From Anaerococcus lactolyticus ATCC 51172 (lineage in GTDB: Bacteria; Bacillota; Clostridia; Tissierellales; Peptoniphilaceae), in the NCBI RefSeq assembly GCF_000156575.1, contig NZ_GG666045.1, positions 184,761-248,760 on the forward strand: 64,000 nucleotides of DNA, written 5' to 3'. A program made the translations under genes and the position numbers. How positions within the stretch are numbered: the first letter of the stretch is position 1; each line of letters opens with the position of its first letter. The notes beneath the pieces were generated by a model. It searched no databases and was not told where the DNA came from. It saw only the letters and a list, made by a program, of their open reading frames with translations. Below are positions 55,428 through 64,000 of this stretch, one piece after another.

Positions 55428-56072
55428 ATGCCTAAGGATAGGAAAGATAAAATCATTTTTGCAGGAATTATATTTCTTGCTTTTCTTCTAGCAAATTTAT
55501 TTGCTAACGGTGGTTTCAAAAATCTTCTTAATAAAAATGAAGATGAAATCGAAATGACAAGTTCGGTTGATGAAAACACCGAGAAAGATAAAGAAGAAGT
55601 TAGAGATGATTTATCTAGTCAAGATAAGAAAGTTTATATTTCAGGAGAAGTTAAAAACTCTGGAGTATATGATATAAAGGATGGAGATAGGTTAGATGAT
55701 CTTGTAAAAAGAGCGGGTGGTTTTACTGATAAAGCCGACAAAAACTCTATTAACCTTGCCTTAAGGTTAGAAGATCAAATGAAAATATACATACCTAATG
55801 TTGATGAAAATCAAAACATAAATACTAATAATACAAATCTGACAACTGGTGATACCACATCTAATGCTGCTACATCTTCAAGTCAAAAGATTAATCTTAA
55901 CTTGGCAAGCAAGGAAGAGCTAATGACATTACCAAATGTCGGTGAGAAAAGAGCTCAGGCTATCCTAGACTATAGAAAAGAAAAAAGATTTGAAAAAATC
56001 GAAGATATTAAAAATGTCAAGGGCATAGGTGAGAAGTTTTTTGAAGCTATGAAAGATTTGATTACAGTATAG
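55428..56072 (+). CDS. comEA: ComEA-like DNA-binding competence protein
   Basis: 214 residues. Membrane anchor (about 9-27), acidic linker, SLBB domain (about 66-122, VYISGEVKNSGVYDI), Asn/Thr/Ser-rich linker, and helix-hairpin-helix DNA-binding domain (about 150-214, INLNLASKEELMTLPNVGEKRAQAIL). In competent bacteria ComEA binds incoming dsDNA; comEB and comEC are not adjacent. Rrf2 gene 8 nt on. Confidence 0.92.
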   Translation: MPKDRKDKIIFAGIIFLAFLLANLFANGGFKNLLNKNEDEIEMTSSVDENTEKDKEEVRDDLSSQDKKVYISGEVKNSGVYDIKDGDRLDDLVKRAGGFTDKADKNSINLALRLEDQMKIYIPNVDENQNINTNNTNLTTGDTTSNAATSSSQKINLNLASKEELMTLPNVGEKRAQAILDYRKEKRFEKIEDIKNVKGIGEKFFEAMKDLITV

Positions 56073-56080
56073 GGGTATAT

Positions 56081-56482
56081 ATGAAATTATCTACGAGAGG
56101 TAGGTATGGATTAAGAGCGATATGCTATATAGCAGAAAACCAAGATAAGGGTTTTATACCTGTCTCTGAAATAAGCGAAAAATTAAATTTATCAGAAAAT
56201 TATTTAGAACAGTTAGTTAGAGTCTTAAAAAAAGATGGTCTTATTAAATCAAGCAGAGGACCAAAGGGAGGTTATAAGATAAAAAGCGATTTATCTAGCA
56301 TAACCATTGGTCAAATTCTAAGGAGTTTAGAAGGTGATATGACAACAAGCGAATGCGTAAGCGGAAAGTTTGATTGTAGTGAAAAATGCGATGCCTATGA
56401 TCTCTTCAGTAAGCTTGATTACTTAATAAACGCAGCCATTGACTCTATTACTTTAGAAAATATTGTTAAACACGAAATTTAA
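56081..56482 (+). CDS. Rrf2-family regulator with three-cysteine cluster site (IscR/CymR-like)
   Basis: 133 residues. Winged-helix DNA-binding domain (about 1-80) starting MKLSTRGRYGLRAI with the YLEQLVRVLKKDGLI recognition region, and C92, C99 and C103 in the effector loop, placed like the Fe-S cysteines of IscR. It could sense iron-sulfur status or cysteine. In related bacteria this gene precedes iscS-iscU; here it precedes alaS by 9 nt. Confidence 0.88.
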   Translation: MKLSTRGRYGLRAICYIAENQDKGFIPVSEISEKLNLSENYLEQLVRVLKKDGLIKSSRGPKGGYKIKSDLSSITIGQILRSLEGDMTTSECVSGKFDCSEKCDAYDLFSKLDYLINAAIDSITLENIVKHEI

Positions 56483-56491
56483 GGAGAATTA

Positions 56492-59110
56492 ATGAAAAAC
56501 TTAGGAATGAACGAGCTTAGAAAAAGCTATCTAGAATTTTTTGGAAATGAGAAAAATCACACACTTTTAAAATCATTTCCTCTAACACCAATTGATGATG
56601 ACACACTATTATTAATTAACGCAGGTATGGCGCCTCTTAAAAAATATTTCACCGGTGAATTAAAGATGAAAAACAATAGGGCCACCTCTTCACAAAGATG
56701 TGTAAGAACAGGCGATATTGAAAGGGTTGGTAAAACTGAACGCCACGGTACATTTTTTGAAATGCTTGGAAACTTTTCATTTGGAGATTACTTTAAAAGA
56801 GAAGCTATTAACTGGGCTTTTGAATTCCTAACAAAAAAACTTGAAATTAATAAAGACGATTTATGGGTAACAGTTTATTACGACGACGATGAAGCATATA
56901 ATATTTGGCATGATGAAATTGGTATGCCAGCAGAAAGAATCTTAAGACAAGGCAAAGAAGATAACTTCTGGGAACTAGAAGTAGGTCCTTGTGGTCCATG
57001 TTCAGAAATTTATGTTGATAGGGGCCCTGAAAGAGCGGTTGATGAAAATGACAACCAACCAGGTAATGATAATTCTGATAGGTTTATGGAAGTATGGAAC
57101 TTGGTATTTACTCAATTTAACAAGGATAATCAAGGTAACTATACTAATTTAAGCCATCCAAATATAGATACAGGTATGGGTCTTGAAAGAATCGCCATGA
57201 TTCTTCAAGGTAAAGATAATATTTTTGAAATAGATGTAATGAAAGAAATTATATCTGAAATTGAAAAATTATCTGGAAAAACATATAAGGCTAACAAGGT
57301 GGATGATGTATCTATAAGGGTAATCGCTGACCATGCAAAAGCCATGACATTTTTAGTGTCTGACGGCGTTATTCCATCAAATGAAAAACGTGGTTACGTT
57401 TTAAGAAGACTTATAAGAAGAGCTTATAGACATGGTAAATTATTAGGTATTGAAGGCCCATTCTTAAATAAAATAGTAGATAAGGTAATAGAAACTTATA
57501 AGGTTGAATATGATGAACTTGTTGATAACATGGATAACATCCATAAAGTTATCAGTGATGAAGAAGATAGGTTCCAAAAAACAATCAACCAAGGTTTAGA
57601 AAAATTAGACAGCCTAATTGCTGATATGGAAAAAAATAATATTAAAATTCTAGACGGTAGTGAAGCCTTTAAATTATATGATACCTATGGATTCCCACTT
57701 GATTTAACAAAAGAAATTTTAGAAGAAAAGAATTTAGATGTTGATGATGAAAAATTTGAAGAAGAAATGGAAAATCAGAGAAATCTTGCAAGAAATGCAA
57801 GAAAAACTGACAACAAGCATAAACACGACAATCTTTTAGCTGATCATCTAGAAAAAACTGACTTCCAAGGTTATGAAAACTTTGATCTCGAAGGAAAATT
57901 ACTTGCTATTTTTGTTGATGGAGAAGAAAATTCTTCGATAAAAGCACCAAATAAAGGTATAATAGTTAGTGATAAGACTTCATTTTATCCAGAAGGTGGT
58001 GGAGAAGTCGCTGATACAGGCTTTATTAAAACTTCAAATGCTTGTGCAAAAGTAGTTGATGTTCAAAAGAAGAATGATATTATATTCCACTATGTGGAAG
58101 TGACAGAAGGTGAATTTGTTAGGGGCAGTGTTGCTCGTTTTGTAATTGATCTAGAAAGAAGATTAGACATACAAAGAAATCACTCTGCGACTCACTTATT
58201 AGATAAGGCCCTAAAGAATGTACTTGGTCAAAATATAAACCAGGCTGGTTCTTTAGTAGACGAAGATAAATTAAGATTTGATTTTACTTATAACAAGGCT
58301 CTAAGTAATGAAGAGCTTAGAAAAATCGAAGAAGAAATTAATGCTAAAATCAGAGAACAGCTTCCTGTAAAAAAGGAATACATGGATTATAAAAAATCAG
58401 AAGAATTGGGTGCAGTTGCCCTATTCGAAGATAAATATAAAGATATTGTTAGGGTTGTTTCTATGGGTGATTATTCTATAGAATTATGTGGTGGTTGCCA
58501 TGTAAATAATACAGCCGAAGTATTGATGTTTAAGATAAAATCAGAATCATCTGCAGCTGCAGGTGTTAGAAGAATCGAAGCTATAACAGGTAAGGCTGTT
58601 TTCGAAGAATTGATTTCTAAGGAAAACACCATTAAAGAAATAGCTAATGACTTAGATGCTAATATAAATAACATTAAATCAAAAATTAATTCATTAAAAT
58701 CAGAAATAGCATCCAAAGATAGTGAAATCAAAAGATTGAAATCTCAATCAAATAAAGATGTATACAGTGAACTTAAATCCAAAATCGAAAAAGTAAACGG
58801 TGTAAATCTACTAATAGCAAAATTTGATAACGCAAGTGTCGATGAATTAAGAGAATTAGAAAATAAATTTAAGAATGAATACGATAATTTAGTTATAATT
58901 TTTGCTACAGTAAGCGATAAGATTATATTTACCGTGTCAGTTGATGATAACCTAACTGATAAATATAATGCAGGCAAAATCGTAAGAGAAATTGCTCAAA
59001 TCACTGGAGGTAATGGAGGCGGTAAAAAGAACTTCGCCCAAGCTGGTGGAAGTGATATTTCAGCCTTAGATAAGGCACTTAAGAGGGCCTACGAAATAAT
59101 AAAGGAGTAA
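56492..59110 (+). CDS. alaS: Alanyl-tRNA synthetase
   Basis: 872 residues, full length. Class II catalytic domain (about 1-235, with FFEMLGNFSFGDY), helical tRNA-binding region, editing domain (HSATHLLDKAL, CGGCHV; about 555-710), coiled coil and C-Ala (to 872). AAGGAG before the ATG. Followed closely by ireB-ruvX-DUF1292-fur, a conserved Firmicutes run. Confidence 0.97.
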   Translation: MKNLGMNELRKSYLEFFGNEKNHTLLKSFPLTPIDDDTLLLINAGMAPLKKYFTGELKMKNNRATSSQRCVRTGDIERVGKTERHGTFFEMLGNFSFGDYFKREAINWAFEFLTKKLEINKDDLWVTVYYDDDEAYNIWHDEIGMPAERILRQGKEDNFWELEVGPCGPCSEIYVDRGPERAVDENDNQPGNDNSDRFMEVWNLVFTQFNKDNQGNYTNLSHPNIDTGMGLERIAMILQGKDNIFEIDVMKEIISEIEKLSGKTYKANKVDDVSIRVIADHAKAMTFLVSDGVIPSNEKRGYVLRRLIRRAYRHGKLLGIEGPFLNKIVDKVIETYKVEYDELVDNMDNIHKVISDEEDRFQKTINQGLEKLDSLIADMEKNNIKILDGSEAFKLYDTYGFPLDLTKEILEEKNLDVDDEKFEEEMENQRNLARNARKTDNKHKHDNLLADHLEKTDFQGYENFDLEGKLLAIFVDGEENSSIKAPNKGIIVSDKTSFYPEGGGEVADTGFIKTSNACAKVVDVQKKNDIIFHYVEVTEGEFVRGSVARFVIDLERRLDIQRNHSATHLLDKALKNVLGQNINQAGSLVDEDKLRFDFTYNKALSNEELRKIEEEINAKIREQLPVKKEYMDYKKSEELGAVALFEDKYKDIVRVVSMGDYSIELCGGCHVNNTAEVLMFKIKSESSAAAGVRRIEAITGKAVFEELISKENTIKEIANDLDANINNIKSKINSLKSEIASKDSEIKRLKSQSNKDVYSELKSKIEKVNGVNLLIAKFDNASVDELRELENKFKNEYDNLVIIFATVSDKIIFTVSVDDNLTDKYNAGKIVREIAQITGGNGGGKKNFAQAGGSDISALDKALKRAYEIIKE

Positions 59111-59113
59111 TAA

Positions 59114-59374
59114 ATGACTGATATTAATAAGCTTAATGAAACTATGCTTTTCAAAAGAGAAGACATTGAGAAGAACAATATTAGAGAAATCCTTACAACA
59201 GTTTACAAGGCTTTAGAGGATAAGGGTTATAAGCCAAATTCTCAAATAGTAGGTTATCTACTATCTGGAGATCCAACCTATATAACCGCTCATAATAATG
59301 CCAGAAAGCTTATTAGAGCAGTAGACAGAGATAAGATATTAGAAGAATTATTAAATAATTATATCAATGAGTAG
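59114..59374 (+). CDS. IreB-family regulatory phosphoprotein (UPF0297)
   Basis: 86 residues. [13 protein letters not shown] and [25 protein letters not shown] give the UPF0297/YrzL/IreB pattern; IreB is phosphorylated by the PASTA kinase IreK in Enterococcus. Overlaps ruvX by 8 nt. If an STK is present elsewhere, this and the FHA protein at 5.6 kb may belong to the same network (inference). Confidence 0.92.
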   Translation: MTDINKLNETMLFKREDIEKNNIREILTTVYKALEDKGYKPNSQIVGYLLSGDPTYITAHNNARKLIRAVDRDKILEELLNNYINE

Positions 59375-59786
59375 GATAATGGGGCTTGATGTAGGGGATA
59401 AAACAATAGGTGTCGCTCTTAGCGACCCTTTGTTTATAACTGCCCAACCCTATGAAACAATAAAAAGAACTAAAGCAAAATTTGATATAGATAGGATTGA
59501 AAAAATATTTGTTGAAAATGATATTTCATTAATAGTTGTAGGGCTACCTAAAAATATGAACAATACTATGGGTCCACAATCTATGAGGATTATTAGTTTT
59601 GTTGACCTGATTAAAAAAAGAATTGATACAGAAATTGTCTATCAAGATGAAAGACTTACCACAATCCAATCTGAATCAGTACTTATCGATATGAGTGTTA
59701 GACGAGAAAATCGAAAAGCTCATATTGACAAAATTGCTGCAAGTTTTATATTGCAAACTTATTTAGACAGGAGAAATAATGAATAG
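59367..59786 (+). CDS. Putative pre-16S rRNA nuclease RuvX/YqgF
   Basis: 139 residues. RNase H fold with [23 protein letters not shown] and YQDERLTT. YqgF proteins act in 16S rRNA 5'-end maturation. Overlaps ireB and DUF1292 genes by 8 nt each. Confidence 0.93.
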   Translation: MSRIMGLDVGDKTIGVALSDPLFITAQPYETIKRTKAKFDIDRIEKIFVENDISLIVVGLPKNMNNTMGPQSMRIISFVDLIKKRIDTEIVYQDERLTTIQSESVLIDMSVRRENRKAHIDKIAASFILQTYLDRRNNE

Positions 59787-60021
59787 TATCTTTTTACTGG
59801 ATGAAAATAATAATGAAGTCGAATTTAATATAGTGGATACATTCGGAATAGATGATAAAAATTATGCCGCGCTTAAGAAAATTGGCGACGATATGATAAT
59901 GATTTTAGAAGTTTATAATACAAATGACCTTATAAACTTCAAAACTATTGAAGATTCAAACGAACTAAATGAAATTATTGAATTTTATGAAGAGATGAAA
60001 AGGGAAAAAGATGAACATTGA
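59779..60021 (+). CDS. DUF1292 protein (YrzB-like), short form
   Basis: 80 residues, acidic. Pattern NEVEFNIVDTFGIDDKNYAAL followed by a C-terminal acidic helix. The usual DUF1292 between ruvX and fur in Firmicutes. Function unknown. Overlaps fur-type gene by 11 nt. A longer paralog lies at 19920. Confidence 0.88.
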   Translation: MNSIFLLDENNNEVEFNIVDTFGIDDKNYAALKKIGDDMIMILEVYNTNDLINFKTIEDSNELNEIIEFYEEMKREKDEH

Positions 60022-60451
60022 TGAAGTAAGAAAAATTTTTGAAAAAAATAACCAAAAATTCACCAAACAAAGAGAATTGATTTTTAATGTTTTAAAAAGC
60101 TCTTCAAAAAAACATCTGACACCAGAACAACTTTTTTCTATAGTCCACCAGGACCATAAACAAGTTGGTATTGCTACTATCTATAGAACTTTAAATATTT
60201 TTGATGAGTTAGGGATAGTTAATAAGCAAGAGTTTACAGATCAAGCTTATACTTATGAAATTATTGATCCTGAAAGTGATCACCACGATCACATTATATG
60301 TACTTCTTGTGGGAAAATTCTGGAAGATGAATTTTTGTCGTATGATGATGTAAAAAAATCCCTAAAGGAAAATTATAATTTTGATTTATCCTATTATTCT
60401 TTAAGAATTTATGGAATCTGTTCCGATTGTCAGAATAATGAGGAGAAATAA
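60011..60451 (+). CDS. Fur-family metal-dependent regulator
   Basis: 146 residues. N-terminal winged helix (about 1-85, TPEQLFSIVHQDHKQVGIATIYRTL) and C-terminal metal-binding domain with HHDHIICTSCGK and a second CSDC near the end, the structural Zn site. Fur, PerR or Zur cannot be settled by eye. GGAAAAAG region upstream. Rnj gene overlaps its stop by 1 nt. Confidence 0.9.
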   Translation: MNIDEVRKIFEKNNQKFTKQRELIFNVLKSSSKKHLTPEQLFSIVHQDHKQVGIATIYRTLNIFDELGIVNKQEFTDQAYTYEIIDPESDHHDHIICTSCGKILEDEFLSYDDVKKSLKENYNFDLSYYSLRIYGICSDCQNNEEK

Positions 60452-62127
60452 TGACAAATGAAAAAAAATTAAGAATAATCCCAATAGGTGGATTACATGA
60501 AGTAGGTAAAAACTGTGCACTAGTGGAATATGGAAATGACATGATAATGATAGACTGCGGTCTAACATTTCCAAATGAAGAGATGCTAGGGGTTGATATT
60601 GTTATACCTGATTTTACCTATGTAGAAGAGAATAAACAAAAACTAAAGGGCATATTTGTAACCCATGGTCACGAGGACCACGTTGGTGCCATACCATATT
60701 TTTTAAAGAATGTGGATACAAATGTTTATTGCTCAAAATTAACCAAGGGTCTTATTGAAAACAAATTTAAAGAACATGGCCTAAATCCAAATAAGATTAA
60801 GATGGTCAATGTTAATAATACAGTAAAAGCTGGTAGCTTAAGCGCTGAATTTATCAGAGTAAGCCACTCAATTCCAGATTCATGTGCTATAGCTGTTAAG
60901 TCTCCTGTTGGAACAATAATTTTCACTGGAGATTTCAAAATGGACTTTACACCAATTGATAATGATCCAACAGACATTCAAAGACTTGCAGAATTAGGCA
61001 AGAAAGGTGTCTTAGCATTATTTGCAGATTCTACTAACGTAGAAAGAGAAGGATTTTCTCTAAGCGAAAAAGTCGTTGGCGAAACATTTGTTGAGATATT
61101 TGGACAAGCTAAGTCTAGGATAATAGTTGCAACTTTTGCATCCAATCTCCATAGGGTTCAACAAATTATTACAGCGGCTGAAAAATATAATAGAAAAGTA
61201 GCGCTTTCTGGTAGGTCAATGTTAAATAACGTCAGGATAGCAAATGAATTGGGTTATTTAAATATTAAGAAAAATACTCTAATTGACATGAAAGCCATTA
61301 AAAAATACGCTGATGATGAACTTGTTATCCTCTCAACAGGAACACAAGGAGAGCCTTTAAGTGCTCTTACAAGAATGGCAAATAAAGAACATAGACAGAT
61401 TACCTTAAACGAAACAGATATGGTTATCTTATCGTCATCTGCTATACCAGGTAATGAGATGGCTATAAATACAACTATCAATAACCTAACTAAGATAGGT
61501 TGCAAGATAATTTACTCATCCTTAGCTAAGGTCCATGCATCTGGACACGCTTGCCAAGAAGAAATTAAATTAATGTATCAATTAATTAAGCCAAAATATT
61601 TGATTCCAGCCCATGGTGAAATCAGACAACTCCAAAAACATTCTGAAATCGCTCAAGACATGGGACAACCAAAAGAAAATATTTTTATATGTGAAAATGG
61701 TGATGTAATTGAATTTACAAAAAAATCTGCTGGTATTAAAGGGAAAGTACAAGCAGGGAACGTACTTGTTGATGGGTCAGGAATTGGTGATGTAGGCAAC
61801 ATTGTTCTTAAAGATAGGAAACACTTATCTGAAGATGGACTCTTAGTTGTATCCATAACCTTTGATAGACATACACAAGAATTATTGGCAGGACCTGAAA
61901 TAGTGTCACGTGGATTCGTCTATGTAAAAGAAAACCAAGATATTATTGAAAATGCAAAAGATGTTGTATTAAGATCTATTAATAAGTGCAAGAAGCAAGA
62001 CATCAAAGCCTTAAGCCAAATAAAATATCAGATTAGAGAAGATTTAAAATCTTATATATATAATGAACTTGGTAGAGATCCAATGATACTACCAGTAATA
62101 TCAGAGATAGAAGATGGGAAATATTAA
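60451..62127 (+). CDS. Ribonuclease J
   Basis: 558 residues. Beta-CASP metallo-lactamase RNase with VTHGHEDHVGAI (HxHxDH), FTGDFKMD, SGRSML and PAHGEIRQL. Dual endo/5'-exonuclease in mRNA decay and rRNA maturation. Follows the Fur gene by 1-nt overlap; trmR overlaps its 3' end by 14 nt. J1 versus J2 not decided, as only one copy is in the window. Confidence 0.95.
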   Translation: MTNEKKLRIIPIGGLHEVGKNCALVEYGNDMIMIDCGLTFPNEEMLGVDIVIPDFTYVEENKQKLKGIFVTHGHEDHVGAIPYFLKNVDTNVYCSKLTKGLIENKFKEHGLNPNKIKMVNVNNTVKAGSLSAEFIRVSHSIPDSCAIAVKSPVGTIIFTGDFKMDFTPIDNDPTDIQRLAELGKKGVLALFADSTNVEREGFSLSEKVVGETFVEIFGQAKSRIIVATFASNLHRVQQIITAAEKYNRKVALSGRSMLNNVRIANELGYLNIKKNTLIDMKAIKKYADDELVILSTGTQGEPLSALTRMANKEHRQITLNETDMVILSSSAIPGNEMAINTTINNLTKIGCKIIYSSLAKVHASGHACQEEIKLMYQLIKPKYLIPAHGEIRQLQKHSEIAQDMGQPKENIFICENGDVIEFTKKSAGIKGKVQAGNVLVDGSGIGDVGNIVLKDRKHLSEDGLLVVSITFDRHTQELLAGPEIVSRGFVYVKENQDIIENAKDVVLRSINKCKKQDIKALSQIKYQIREDLKSYIYNELGRDPMILPVISEIEDGKY

Positions 62128-62752
62128 TTACGAACACACTTCCCTTTTTATAGAAGATTTGCTTAACGATACTGACTTTGTTGAATTAAGAAAATATGCT
62201 AAAGAAAATGACGTGCCAATTATGAACAGTCAAACTAAAGCGTTTATAATTTCAATCCTCAAGATTGCTAAACCTAAAAAAATCTTAGAAATAGGTACAG
62301 CTATTGGATATTCATCACTTTGTTTTAAAAAATATACTGGTGCGGACATTACAAGCATTGAATTAGATAAGGAAACAGCAGATATCGCAAGAAAAAATTT
62401 TGAAAAATATAATGTAAATGTCAATCTAATTAACGATGACGCAATGAAAGCCTTGAGAAATATAAATCAAGGCTTTGATTTTGTTTTTATAGATGCAAAT
62501 AAGTCTAGATATTTAGATTATTTCAAAATAACAAGTAAGCTTCTTAACGAAGGCGGAATTATAATTGCAGATAACGTCTTGTTTAGGGGCGAAGTTTGCA
62601 ATGATGATATAATGGAAAAAAGAAAGAATACTTTAGTTAAAAGACTTAGGAATTTCCTAGCCTATATAACAGATCTTGATGATTTTATTACATCTGTTAT
62701 CCCAATAGGGGACGGACTTACCTTGAGTGTTAGGAGAAATAATGAAAAATAG
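62114..62752 (+). CDS. trmR: SAM-dependent O-methyltransferase TrmR-like
   Basis: 212 residues. Class I SAM methyltransferase of the COMT-like family: LEIGTAIGYSSLC (motif I), DFVFIDANKSRYLDYF and IIADNVLFRG. With the next U32 gene it matches B. subtilis trmR-yrrN, which make 5-methoxyuridine at tRNA position 34. Overlaps rnj by 14 nt and the U32 gene by 11 nt. Confidence 0.88.
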   Translation: MGNINYEHTSLFIEDLLNDTDFVELRKYAKENDVPIMNSQTKAFIISILKIAKPKKILEIGTAIGYSSLCFKKYTGADITSIELDKETADIARKNFEKYNVNVNLINDDAMKALRNINQGFDFVFIDANKSRYLDYFKITSKLLNEGGIIIADNVLFRGEVCNDDIMEKRKNTLVKRLRNFLAYITDLDDFITSVIPIGDGLTLSVRRNNEK

Positions 62753-63977
62753 AAAAGTAGAATTATTAGCCCCCGCGGGTGATTTTGAAAAATTAAAAAC
62801 AGCCATAAAGTTCGGTGCAGATGCCGTATATCTAGCTGGAGATAATTTTGGTCTTAGAGCCAATGCCAAAAATTTTAATAACGATGAATTAAGAGAGGCA
62901 GTTGCTTATGCTCATGAACGCAATGTAAGGGTTCATGTAACTATGAACATTATGCCTCATGACGGAGATATGGAAGGTATTGTAGAGTATTTGGAAAACC
63001 TAGATACTATAGGTATAGACGCACTTATAATCTCTGATCCGGGTATTTTTTCTTTAGCTAAAAAATATACCAATATAGATCTTCACATTTCAACTCAAGC
63101 ATCTGTGACAAACTCAGCAACAGTTAATTTTTGGTATGAAATGGGGGCTAAGAGAATAATACTTGCTCGTGAATTATCATTAGACGAGATAACTGAGATA
63201 AGAAAAAATGCACCAGAAGATATGGAAATAGAATGTTTTGTTCACGGTGCAATGTGTATTTCATATTCTGGTAGGTGTCTATTGTCCAGTTATATGACAG
63301 GTCGTGATGCAAATAGGGGTGATTGTGCGCAACCATGCAGGTGGAAATATTCACTTCAGGAAGAAACTAGACCAGGGGAATACTTCCCAATTGAAGAAGA
63401 TGGTCATGGTGGCACTTTTATTATGAATTCTAAAGATCTCTGCTTGATTGAGGAAGTTGACAAGTTAATTGAGGCAGGAATAGACAGTTTTAAAATCGAA
63501 GGTAGGATGAAGACTCCTTTTTATGTAGCAACAGTAATCAGATCTTATAGGCAGGTTATAGATAGCTACTACGAAGGAACCTATAGCAAGGAAGTTTGTA
63601 AAAAATATTTTGATGAGATAAGTAAAGCAAGCCACAGGTACTTTACTAAAGGATTTTTCTATAAAAAGACTGATGAGAACGACCAAATTTATACATCTTC
63701 ATCATATATAAGAAATTATGATTTTATTGGTGTAGTAAAAGATTATGATAAAGAATCAAAAATAGCGACTATTGAGCAGAGAAATAGGTTCTTTAAGGGT
63801 GATCAAATAGAAATTTTTGGCAATTCTAAGGATTTTTATACTTTAATAATTGATTATATGGAAGATGAAAAGGGTCAAGAAGTTGAGGTTGCAAATATAC
63901 CAAAACAATTAATTAAAATAAAAGTAGATTTTCCACTCGAAGAGGGAGATATACTAAGAAAAGAAATAAAAGACTAA
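62742..63977 (+). CDS. U32-family tRNA hydroxylation protein (TrhP/YrrN-like)
   Basis: 411 residues. N-terminal VELLAPAGDFEKLKTAIKFGADAVYLAG and the U32 cysteine-rich EMIECFVHGAMCISYSGRCLL-like region with SSYMTGRDANRGDCAQPCRW. These proteins install the 5-hydroxyuridine precursor at tRNA U34, working with TrmR; the peptidase name is historical. Start 62742 after AGGAGA inside trmR; TTG 62727 rejected. Followed by a terminator at the window edge; a second U32 gene may follow. Confidence 0.9.
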   Translation: MKNRKVELLAPAGDFEKLKTAIKFGADAVYLAGDNFGLRANAKNFNNDELREAVAYAHERNVRVHVTMNIMPHDGDMEGIVEYLENLDTIGIDALIISDPGIFSLAKKYTNIDLHISTQASVTNSATVNFWYEMGAKRIILARELSLDEITEIRKNAPEDMEIECFVHGAMCISYSGRCLLSSYMTGRDANRGDCAQPCRWKYSLQEETRPGEYFPIEEDGHGGTFIMNSKDLCLIEEVDKLIEAGIDSFKIEGRMKTPFYVATVIRSYRQVIDSYYEGTYSKEVCKKYFDEISKASHRYFTKGFFYKKTDENDQIYTSSSYIRNYDFIGVVKDYDKESKIATIEQRNRFFKGDQIEIFGNSKDFYTLIIDYMEDEKGQEVEVANIPKQLIKIKVDFPLEEGDILRKEIKD

Positions 63978-63980
63978 AAA

Positions 63981-64000
63981 AGCTAGCCAAATGGCTAGCT
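63981..64000 (+). terminator. Terminator stem at window end
   Basis: An 8-bp perfect stem AGCTAGCC / GGCTAGCT with an AAAT loop, cut by the window end before any T tract. Confidence 0.6.

Overview
The window is a dense, almost entirely plus-strand block of a low-GC Gram-positive (Firmicutes) chromosome. Several things point that way: strong AT bias, AGGAGG-type ribosome binding sites, the CcpA-HPr-EI sugar control set, an rplU-prp-rpmA operon with an N-terminally extended L27, SepF, RNase J, YtxH/YtxG, and the obg-yhbY-nadD-yqeK-rsfS order. Gene content and codon use suggest an anaerobic Tissierellia/Peptoniphilaceae member (Anaerococcus/Peptoniphilus-like), but that assignment is inference. 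There is no tRNA, rRNA, CRISPR array, insertion sequence or prophage. Only two genes lie on the minus strand: nadK and a YprB-like nuclease.

Layout. 1-5.5 kb: glycogen/maltodextrin breakdown (phosphorylase homolog, type I pullulanase, phosphoglucomutase). 5.6-8.9 kb: an FHA-SEDS-class B PBP cell-wall operon. 8.9-10.6 kb: divergent nadK and rluA. 10.6-10.8 kb: a probable 6S RNA with its own promoter. 10.8-11.9 kb: ytxH-ytxG stress-type pair. 11.9-16 kb: ccpA, ptsH, ptsI and an aminoglycoside-phosphotransferase-fold protein, then a long hairpin. 16-24 kb: YitT, CvfB (no canonical start codon), parvulin, PepD-like protein, DUF1292, radical SAM, small unknowns, RluA and glucokinase. 24-27.7 kb: response regulator, histidine kinase and lipoprotein. 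27.7-30.8 kb: rdgB, phosphoesterase, membrane protein, HAD-IB and an orphan. 30.9-35.4 kb: ruvCAB-queA-tgt-yajC. 35.4-45.5 kb: recJ, relA/spoT, dtd, MBL, aspS, rseC-like, der, plsY, gpsA. 45.5-48 kb: sepF-ylmH-lspA-ung. 49-55.4 kb: nifS-thiI, L21 leader-rplU-prp-rpmA, obg and the yhbY-rsfS run. 55.4-64 kb: comEA, rrf2, alaS-ireB-ruvX-DUF1292-fur-rnj and trmR-U32.

Most of the window is housekeeping. The best second looks are three long intact reading frames that keep a recognisable enzyme fold but have lost the residues needed for catalysis: a glycogen phosphorylase homolog without the PLP lysine, an APH-fold protein in the PTS operon, and a PepD (M20C) homolog without metal ligands. Alongside these are unusual translation-initiation contexts: cvfB appears to start at AUA or AUU, and three genes begin directly after a terminator-like hairpin and U-tract with no Shine-Dalgarno. 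Other points are a candidate 6S RNA, a sigma-B-like promoter motif before ytxH, an actinobacteria-like FHA/SEDS/PBP operon, and an altered L27 cleavage motif. All functional statements come from reading motifs by eye; no search was run.
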